Source: Bacillota bacterium (GTDB lineage: Bacteria > Bacillota_A > Clostridia > Acetivibrionales > DUMB01). From it: a stretch of 6,225 nt of DNA. The DNA lies in contig JAMOAC010000534.1 of NCBI GenBank assembly GCA_023621975.1, forward strand, positions 1 through 6,225, read 5' to 3'. Below are positions 1-5,988 of the stretch, piece after piece. The translations under genes and the position numbers were made by a program. A model generated the notes under the pieces. That model did not search any database. It saw only the letters and a list, made by a program, of their open reading frames with translations, and had not been told where the DNA came from. How positions within the stretch are numbered: the stretch's first letter is position 1; every line of letters starts with the position of its first letter.

Positions 1-1071
1 ATAGAAATGGCTAAAGACGGTATTGCAAAACTGAAGGTAACAGGAACTGAAGATGCAACTGAAATATTGATTAATATACCGTCTGAAGACCTTAAATTAG
101 CATTGGAAAAAGGTATAAAGAAAATAGAAATTGAAACGTACCATGCTGTATTCTCAATCAATCCGGAAATTCTTATAAACAGCAAAGGAGAGCTTGCATC
201 TGACATAACGATTTCAATTAAGAAAGTTGATATATCCTCATTGCCTGAAAAAGTAAGAAGTGAAATAGGCAATAACACAGTATATGATTTAAGCCTGAGC
301 GTAGATGGAGAAAAAATTAGCGGATTTGAAAAAGGCGATGTTGTTATTTCAATGATCTACACATTAAAGTCAGGCGAAGACCCCAATAAGGTCGTTGTAT
401 ATTATATAGACGACAAAGGCAACATTGAAGTTGTTAAGAACGGGAAATACAACTCTAAGACGGGAATGGTCGAATTCAAGCCGAATCACCTGAGCAAGTA
501 TGCGGCAGTATATGTAGATGTCTCATTCAGTGATGTTTCAAGCGTAAAATGGGCACAAGAAGCAATAGATTTCCTTGCAGCAAGAGGAGTAATAAGCGGC
601 CCGGGCGACGGCACATTCAGACCAAACAATAACGTAACGAGGGCAGAGTTTATAAAGATGCTGACAATGGCATTTGACCTTGTAGAAAAAGGTGCAAAAA
701 GCTCATTCAGTGATGTAAAAGCCGGTGCATGGTATTATGAACCGATTGCGTCAGCAGAAAAGCTCGGAATAGTTAAAGGAAAGGGAGACGGCACATTTGG
801 TGTCAACGAAGAGATAATTAGGCAGGACATTGCTGTAATGCTTTACAGGACAGCTCAGAATCTGGGTATTGACCTGTACGGTGACGCAAGTGAAATAACA
901 TTTACTGATGAGGCAGATATATCCGGTTATGCTAAGGAAGCTGTAGCAGCAATGCAAAAAGAAGGCATTGTCAAGGGTATTGGTGACGGCAGCTTTGCAC
1001 CTAAGAAGCAGGCTACCAGAGCAGAAGCGGCTGTAATGATTTACAGATTTTTACAACTAATTGAAGGATAG
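1..1071 (+). CDS. Cell-surface protein with three C-terminal SLH domains (5'-truncated)
   Basis: This is the C-terminal part of an exported protein that binds the cell wall non-covalently. The frame is open to the window edge (two more in-frame codons, Ile-Glu, before the first ATG at 7), so that ATG is probably internal and the true start is upstream. Counting from that Met, residues 1-170 form a beta-rich module with no catalytic motif that I recognise. Its end, around PNHLSKYAAVY (159-169), is the kind of linker often seen just before SLH domains in clostridial and Paenibacillus surface enzymes. Three SLH domains follow, at about 174-226, 234-286 and 299-352. The wall-polymer-binding TRAE motif is intact in repeats 1 (211-214) and 3 (337-340) but is replaced by IRQD (271-274) in repeat 2. 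The protein ends two residues after the last SLH domain. What the missing N-terminal part does cannot be told. The next gene starts 63 bp downstream on the same strand, so co-transcription is possible. Confidence 0.93.
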   Translation: MEMAKDGIAKLKVTGTEDATEILINIPSEDLKLALEKGIKKIEIETYHAVFSINPEILINSKGELASDITISIKKVDISSLPEKVRSEIGNNTVYDLSLSVDGEKISGFEKGDVVISMIYTLKSGEDPNKVVVYYIDDKGNIEVVKNGKYNSKTGMVEFKPNHLSKYAAVYVDVSFSDVSSVKWAQEAIDFLAARGVISGPGDGTFRPNNNVTRAEFIKMLTMAFDLVEKGAKSSFSDVKAGAWYYEPIASAEKLGIVKGKGDGTFGVNEEIIRQDIAVMLYRTAQNLGIDLYGDASEITFTDEADISGYAKEAVAAMQKEGIVKGIGDGSFAPKKQATRAEAAVMIYRFLQLIEG

Positions 1072-1080
1072 CTGTTAAAC

Positions 1081-1109
1081 CTTAAAAACTTGTGACGAGA
1101 CATTATAAT
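1081..1109 (+). promoter_or_regulatory. Possible promoter before the GH10 gene
   Basis: A perfect TATAAT (1104-1109) lies 25 bp before the start codon. The hexamer 17 bp upstream of it, CTTAAA (1081-1086), matches the sigma-A -35 consensus at only three of six positions. A start site about 7 nt after the -10 would give a very short leader that still contains the ribosome binding site. AT-rich DNA produces such boxes by chance, so this is weak. If it is not used, the gene is probably read through from the SLH gene, because the spacer holds no terminator. Confidence 0.3.
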
Positions 1110-1119
1110 AAGCAAAGAA

Positions 1120-1126
1120 AGGAAGG
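1120..1126 (+). promoter_or_regulatory. Shine-Dalgarno site of the GH10 gene
   Basis: AGGAAGG ends 8 nt before the ATG at 1135. This is strong and well spaced. It fixes the start at 1135, which also places a complete signal peptide at the N-terminus. Confidence 0.85.
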
Positions 1127-1134
1127 AAAAAAAT

Positions 1135-4100
1135 ATGAAAAAGAAAATTTTAGCCATGCTCCTGACAATTGTAATGTTGTCGTCCGTGTTTGTGCAGACT
1201 GCTTCAGCTGACTTCCAGCCTGAATTGCCGTCATTGTATAAAGTATTTAAAAACTACTTTATGTTTGGCGGCTTTCAGGCAATGAACGATTACATCAGCG
1301 ATAATGTAAACGGACAAATGCTACGGCACCATTACATTAGCTGGAGCCCTCAAAATGAAATGAAACCTCAATACCTGTTCAGTGCAAGTGCATCCGCAGC
1401 TGCTTATAATGCTGCAGTAAATGCTGAATATGAAAGTGAAGAGGAACGTCAGGCTGCAATTGACAAGGCTAACAGAACGGTTGTACTGGCATCAACGACT
1501 AATCAGGAAACATTTTTACAAAGAGTAAAGGAATTGAACAGTACCAGGCCGGAAGATGAGAAGATAAAAGTAAAAATGCATACGCTGCTTTGGCACAATA
1601 TGACACCTCCTGAATTTTTCCGTAACGGATTCTCTTCCTCAGGAGATTATGCAAGCCCTGAGGTAATGCTTGACAGAATTGAGTCATATATAAAACAGGT
1701 GTTTGAACGCTTTGCTCCTTATGCAGATGTCATCTATTCCTGGGACGTGGTAAACGAAGCCATAGATGACTATACAGGCCATATCCGAAATGAAAATGAC
1801 TATCAGCCAAGTGACTGGGGCCGTATTTTCAAAAGGCCTGATTTAAAGGGTGATGAGAGGCTTTATGCAGAAAGTGTATATGTAAGGCACGCATTTGCAA
1901 TGGCCCGCAAGTATGCAAAGCAATATGGACTTGACTGGTCTTTCGTTTACAACGATTTCTTTGACAGCGATAAATCCTACGAACCTAAGCGTACTTCTAC
2001 CTATAAGATGCTAGGTTGGATATATGATGAGTTCAAGGCGGAAGGAAGCGAAAACGCTTTTGTTGTAGGATTCCAGGGAAGACATGCAACGGCACTTGAT
2101 ATTAACGTATTTAAGGAAACATACAATTTGTACAGCCAGGTTTGTGACAGGGTGCAGTTCACAGAAGCTGACGTGAGATGTGACCTTGTTTTAAATCCTG
2201 ACTATGATCCAGATAGCATTTATGCAAAATATTACCTTGATGAAGAAGAAGAAATTCCGAATCCTGACTGGGATCGCAATCATATAACAGCGAAGGTTAT
2301 GATAACAGAGCCCGGTTGGACGGCTTCATGGGCTAATTTGCCCAAATACCAGAAGGCACAGGCTGACTGGATGGCAGATTTGTTTGATTTCCTGTTGGAG
2401 AACAGCGTGGGCAACGGAGGTAAAATAGAGCTGTATGCCGTTGACGGCCTGCACGATGGTTCCACGTTCAACAGAAATACAGGTTGTACGATGTTTATGG
2501 CAGCCGACGGCGAAGGAAATACCAACTATACGGCTAAGATGTCATATTATGCTGTAATTGGCAGTGCAGCTCGTTTCGAATTGAAGAAAAAGATTGATAG
2601 CGCTCCGCAGGATATTGACGAAAGTAAATACACTGAAGACAGCATAAACAGGTACTATGCAGCATTGCAGGAAGCAAGGGATGTTCTCAACGAAAGAATT
2701 TATGATATGGACGGAGTAAACAAGGTTTATGAAGCCGGTGAAAAATTGACAGAAGCTTTGGAAAATCTAACAGACGTGTCTGTCGCACTGAGCGATATTC
2801 AAATAAACGGTGAATCACTGGAAGGCTTTGAACCCGGGATATACGAATACGATCTGGTAATTCCTGCCGGAGTATTACCTGTTGTTACTGCAACACCTAT
2901 GGACAGCAGTTCATCTTGTGACATACAGCAAGTTGTAGAAGTACCCGGAACCGCTGTTATTACTGTTACGTCAAGTGACGGAAGCATGTCCAACGTATAC
3001 AAGATAAACTTCAATTATGACACGAGATTACAAAGCTTAAAAGTAGGAAATGTACCTGTCAGCGATTTTAGCCCTGACAAATATACCTACAAGGTAGTAG
3101 TCGAACGTGATGCAGCGTTTAACGTAACGGCTGAACCGTTTGACCCGGGAGTTAACGTTAAAATAACCGATGCAACTTCTGTACCCGGCCAGGCTGTCGT
3201 CGAGGTTACAGCAGGAGGCGCAACAACAACTTATACATTATACTTAACATATAAACCATATGACATTGACTTCATAGTAGGGGGATCATATGATATTCCG
3301 GACATTTACCAGTATTATGAGCATGTAAATCCAAATGATAATTATAGCTTTGGCCTTGAAGGGTATACGATTATCACAGAAGAGGGAGATGTATCAGACG
3401 GATCAATTAAAAATATGCTCCTGCAGCCTGCAGGTGGAGATTGGGCTGCGAAGGCCGAGGTTATACTGTCTGAGGTTCCAAGCCAGAACAACCAGCAGGC
3501 AGGACTCATCCTGTACCAGGACAATAACAATTACGTGAAGCTGACTTATGAGAGGGTTTCATCAACCAACTACTTCAGCTTATATAACATGGTAAACGGA
3601 ACAAATCGAACAGTTGCAAGGAGATCTGTCAGTGGTATAAGCAGGCCCTACTTCATGTTTGTAAAATCAGGAACTAAGGTTGAGGGATATTATTCAACAG
3701 ACGGATTTAACTATAACCTGCTGGGGTCTGTAGAAGTTGATATGACTAATCCAAAACTCGGGCCTTATGCATGCAATGGCATCGGATCGAATGCATCTTC
3801 AATAAGCGCAACATTCCCGCATGTTGTGATAATTGACGATCCGGCAGATGCGTTCGGTACATTAACAGAAATAAAAGTTGATGGAAAACCGCTGAAAGGC
3901 TTCTCTCCTGATGTATTAAACTACACTTATGTTCTTACAAGGGATGTAACAGAAGTGCCGCAGGTTGAAGCAACACCGCTGAAAGATGATATGAATGTAT
4001 CTATTGAAAATGCTCAGACGATACCAGGAACTACCAGAATAACTGTTTCTTCCAAAGGAGCATGGAGAACATATGAAATAGCTTTTGGTTATGGACCTGT

Positions 4101-5502
4101 AAGTGTGGACTTTACTACAGGTAGCCTGGATAGAAGCATATGGACGATTTTAAATGAGGATCCGGCAAACTATTCTGTAGAAGCAGGTAAGGGATTGCGT
4201 CTGCCTACTCTGCAAGGAGACATATACCAGGATGGGTCTTCATGGAAAAATGTCTTCCTGCAGGAGGCATTTGGCGACTGGGATATAGTATCAAAGGTTT
4301 ATTATCCGGCAGCACCTTCTGCGGACTACCAGCAACAGGCATTGCTTGTATGGCAGGATGAAAACAATTACATTAAGCTGGATATGGAGTACGGAAGCTG
4401 GGCAGGCGGCCTGTATGTACAAATGGGTTCTGAAGTGAATGGTACGTTCAGCGGTTCTTACCAGGCCAGGCTTACAAATATTTCTCCTGGTACTCCTGAC
4501 TTCACTATTTACTTCAGGATTAAAAAGACCGGAAATTCATATGAAGGTTTTTACTCATTGGATGGTGTAAACTACACAAGACTCGGAAAGATTGATTTAG
4601 AGCTGAAGAACCCCAAAATTGGCTTGTTTGCTACAAAGAATTCAAATAATGCTACCATAGATACTTATTGCCAGTATATTGAGGTACTGTCCTCTGAACC
4701 TGCTGCCAGCTTGAAAGGACCGAATTCTGTAAATAACGAGGAAACATTTACACTCACCTATGGAGTAAAACGGGTAAATGAAGTTAAGGCACAAGAAGTA
4801 ACAATAATCTACGATGATGAACTGTTTGAATATATTGACGCAGAAGTTATAGATGGAAAATCTGTAATTCAGGAAGTATATGATGATGAACCGGGAATTG
4901 TAAAGTTTATTATAGTGCATGGAGAAGAAAATACCATTAGCGGAGAAGCTGACATTATGGATATTCAGTTTAAAGCTAAGGCTTCCGGAACCGGTACTAT
5001 AAAAGCGGATTCAGTACTTGAAACTGTGCAGGGAGAAACGATCAATGCCGAGACGGGCAGAATCACTGTAACGGTTGACGCTGACAAGACCCGCCTTGAA
5101 GAAGCAATCAACAATGCACAAAACATTTACTCTCAGGCAGTAGAAGGATTAGAAGTTGGCCAGTATCCTGCAGGTACAAAAGACAGGATCTTGAAAGCTG
5201 CAATAGACAATGCAAAAGCCGTTTTGGAAACAAGTGCTACAACTGAGCAGGTTGAAGAGGCAATAAAAGCGCTTGAGGATGCGGTAGCAAAATTCACAAG
5301 CCTTGTAATTACAGAAGATACCGGTAACGTTAACAATGTACCTGGACACAGCATAGGAGATATTGCAATAATTGCGTATTACTATGGAACAAAAGAAGGA
5401 GATGCTGCATGGAACGAAATTAAGTATGCAGACATTAACGGAGACGGTGAAATAGGACTTTATGAACTGGCGTTTATCGCTGCCAAGATATTTAATAAAT
5501 AG
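1135..5502 (+). CDS. Secreted multidomain GH10 xylanase-like enzyme with cohesin and dockerin modules
   Basis: Predicted retaining endo-beta-1,4-xylanase-type hydrolase acting outside the cell. Signal peptide 1-25 (KKK, hydrophobic core, cut after TASA). GH10 domain about 30-478: NEMKP at 74-78, LLWH at 151-154, acid/base Glu208 in WDVVNE, YND at 272-274, His317 in FQGRH, nucleophile Glu344 in FTEADV. Then FIVAR-like helices 484-548; cadherin-like beta-sandwiches (PF12733 type) about 551-628, 632-706 and 909-986; concanavalin-like domains (GH43_C2/DUF1349 type, GDW and QQAGL/QQALL with a following NNY.K) about 709-900 and 989-1185; cohesin-like 1190-1315; FIVAR 1317-1391; dockerin 1397-1455. 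The catalytic domain is about 100 residues longer than usual for GH10, and the region expected to hold the conserved late Trp residues is altered, so xylan specificity is inferred, not certain. There is no SLH domain, LPXTG motif or recognised classical CBM. The concanavalin-like domains may bind glycan. The gene lies 63 bp after the SLH gene. The fold assignments are from memory of family motifs, not a search. Confidence 0.93.
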   Translation: MKKKILAMLLTIVMLSSVFVQTASADFQPELPSLYKVFKNYFMFGGFQAMNDYISDNVNGQMLRHHYISWSPQNEMKPQYLFSASASAAAYNAAVNAEYESEEERQAAIDKANRTVVLASTTNQETFLQRVKELNSTRPEDEKIKVKMHTLLWHNMTPPEFFRNGFSSSGDYASPEVMLDRIESYIKQVFERFAPYADVIYSWDVVNEAIDDYTGHIRNENDYQPSDWGRIFKRPDLKGDERLYAESVYVRHAFAMARKYAKQYGLDWSFVYNDFFDSDKSYEPKRTSTYKMLGWIYDEFKAEGSENAFVVGFQGRHATALDINVFKETYNLYSQVCDRVQFTEADVRCDLVLNPDYDPDSIYAKYYLDEEEEIPNPDWDRNHITAKVMITEPGWTASWANLPKYQKAQADWMADLFDFLLENSVGNGGKIELYAVDGLHDGSTFNRNTGCTMFMAADGEGNTNYTAKMSYYAVIGSAARFELKKKIDSAPQDIDESKYTEDSINRYYAALQEARDVLNERIYDMDGVNKVYEAGEKLTEALENLTDVSVALSDIQINGESLEGFEPGIYEYDLVIPAGVLPVVTATPMDSSSSCDIQQVVEVPGTAVITVTSSDGSMSNVYKINFNYDTRLQSLKVGNVPVSDFSPDKYTYKVVVERDAAFNVTAEPFDPGVNVKITDATSVPGQAVVEVTAGGATTTYTLYLTYKPYDIDFIVGGSYDIPDIYQYYEHVNPNDNYSFGLEGYTIITEEGDVSDGSIKNMLLQPAGGDWAAKAEVILSEVPSQNNQQAGLILYQDNNNYVKLTYERVSSTNYFSLYNMVNGTNRTVARRSVSGISRPYFMFVKSGTKVEGYYSTDGFNYNLLGSVEVDMTNPKLGPYACNGIGSNASSISATFPHVVIIDDPADAFGTLTEIKVDGKPLKGFSPDVLNYTYVLTRDVTEVPQVEATPLKDDMNVSIENAQTIPGTTRITVSSKGAWRTYEIAFGYGPVSVDFTTGSLDRSIWTILNEDPANYSVEAGKGLRLPTLQGDIYQDGSSWKNVFLQEAFGDWDIVSKVYYPAAPSADYQQQALLVWQDENNYIKLDMEYGSWAGGLYVQMGSEVNGTFSGSYQARLTNISPGTPDFTIYFRIKKTGNSYEGFYSLDGVNYTRLGKIDLELKNPKIGLFATKNSNNATIDTYCQYIEVLSSEPAASLKGPNSVNNEETFTLTYGVKRVNEVKAQEVTIIYDDELFEYIDAEVIDGKSVIQEVYDDEPGIVKFIIVHGEENTISGEADIMDIQFKAKASGTGTIKADSVLETVQGETINAETGRITVTVDADKTRLEEAINNAQNIYSQAVEGLEVGQYPAGTKDRILKAAIDNAKAVLETSATTEQVEEAIKALEDAVAKFTSLVITEDTGNVNNVPGHSIGDIAIIAYYYGTKEGDAAWNEIKYADINGDGEIGLYELAFIAAKIFNK

Positions 5503-5519
5503 TTTAAAAATATAAAAAA

Positions 5520-5550
5520 ACCGGGGCAGGCATATTATTCTGCTCCCGGT
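5520..5550. terminator. GC-rich hairpin after the GH10 gene, possible terminator
   Basis: ACCGGGGCAG (5520-5529) pairs with CTGCTCCCGGT (5540-5550), giving ten base pairs with one bulged T and a 10-nt AT-rich loop. It begins 18 bp after the stop codon, where a terminator would be expected. On the + strand it is followed by TAAAAC rather than a U-tract. The run of seven A bases sits on its 5' side (5514-5520), so it looks more like an intrinsic terminator for transcripts on the - strand. For the GH10 transcript it may act only as a 3'-end stabilising hairpin. Confidence 0.5.
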
Positions 5551-5580
5551 AAAACCCAAAATCCCGGTAAAACTCAAAAT
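5545..5580. repeat. 18-bp tandem direct repeat, two copies
   Basis: The unit CCCGGTAAAACYCAAAAT occurs at 5545-5562 and again immediately at 5563-5580, with one C/T difference (17 of 18 identical). The first CCCGGT is the right arm of the hairpin at 5520-5550, so the second copy offers an alternative partner for the left arm ACCGGG. It looks like a local slippage duplication. Confidence 0.85.
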
Positions 5581-5919
5581 AAGACCTGGTTGGCAGTGTT
5601 AAGGGAAAAATGAGAAAACAATACAGGGTTAGGGGGGATCAGAATGTTATGAACTATGCAGATGAATTTTGTCAGTAGAATAAAATTAAAGTTGAGGCAA
5701 AAAAACTATTTGATGATTGATGCAGGTAAAGCAGGAAACATAAAGTACTTCAAAGTGTGAGAGACATTATCGACTACTTTCCCTGGACTTGTAGATAAAG
5801 ATATATGTTTATTGGATATTAGGGATAATGTGTTGATAACATGCTGAAACATATCTATCAAGCTAAACATAACTTGTAGAGTAGCATTCCAAAATTTCTA
5901 GTTATAGATTTATAAAAAA

Positions 5920-5969
5920 ACCCGAAAGCACAGATTAAAAAGCATTTCAGATAAAAATGTGCTGAGGGT
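5920..5969 (+). promoter_or_regulatory. Candidate leader hairpin before the downstream secreted-protein gene
   Basis: ACCC (5920-5923) pairs with GGGT (5966-5969), and GCACA (5928-5932) pairs with TGTGC (5958-5962). An internal loop (GAAA opposite TGA) separates the two stems. The apical region can instead form AGCATTT (5941-5947) with AAA..TGCT (5955-5963), which excludes the GCACA stem. The structure ends 6 nt before the Shine-Dalgarno, so it could affect translation. Seven A bases precede it, so on the - strand it resembles a terminator. I do not recognise it as a named RNA family; chance pairing is possible. Confidence 0.3.
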
Positions 5970-5975
5970 GAAGCG

Positions 5976-5981
5976 AAAGGA
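5976..5981 (+). promoter_or_regulatory. Shine-Dalgarno site deciding a GTG start
   Basis: AAAGGA lies 7 nt before an in-frame GTG at 5989 and 13 nt before the ATG at 5995. The spacing favours GTG; the two starts differ by only two residues at the tip of the signal peptide. Confidence 0.6.
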
Positions 5982-5988
5982 ATGGGAT

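Larger units (their letters stand above)
5503..5988 (+). other. 486-bp spacer between two secreted-protein genes
   Basis: No convincing gene, tRNA or known riboswitch is visible. In order it holds an A-rich stretch, a GC-rich hairpin (5520-5550), an 18-bp tandem repeat (5545-5580), two very small open frames (5610-5678, 22 codons after AAGGG; and 5656-5760, 34 codons, no well-placed Shine-Dalgarno), a large AT-rich imperfect inverted repeat (5794-5810 against 5846-5859), a 9-bp direct repeat ACTTGTAGA (5787-5795 and 5872-5880), and a second hairpin (5920-5969) just before the ribosome binding site of the next gene. The frame of the 34-codon ORF continues with only two internal stops to about 5898, which could be gene debris or chance. 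I could not identify a clear sigma-A promoter; AT-rich boxes near 5902-5915 lack a well-spaced -35. Confidence 0.6.

Noticed and set aside
7..9. ATG at position 7 as the start of the SLH protein
   Set aside because: The frame is open to the window edge, no Shine-Dalgarno can be seen in the six bases before it, there is no signal peptide, and the protein begins inside a beta-rich domain.
2581..2780. Frameshift or gene fusion point after the GH10 domain
   Set aside because: The reading frame is continuous and the FIVAR-like helical linker leads smoothly into the cadherin-like domain; no stop or restart signal is present.
4642..4920. 92-codon open frame on the - strand
   Set aside because: It is antisense to the cohesin region. 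The Tyr/Phe/Ile-rich translation is typical of AT-rich shadow frames.
5149..5577. 142-codon open frame on the - strand
   Set aside because: It lies antisense to the well-supported FIVAR-dockerin end of the GH10 gene, and its translation shows no recognisable domain. Its existence follows from the base composition of the + strand gene.
5966..5980. T-box-like GGGTGAAGCGAAAGG
   Set aside because: It lacks the ACC core of the T-box bulge sequence, and there is no terminator or stem I arrangement.
5503..5988. Known riboswitch, tRNA or CRISPR in the spacer
   Set aside because: I found no c-di-GMP, purine, SAM or cobalamin core motif, no cloverleaf and no regularly spaced repeats. The only repeat is a two-copy 18-bp tandem.
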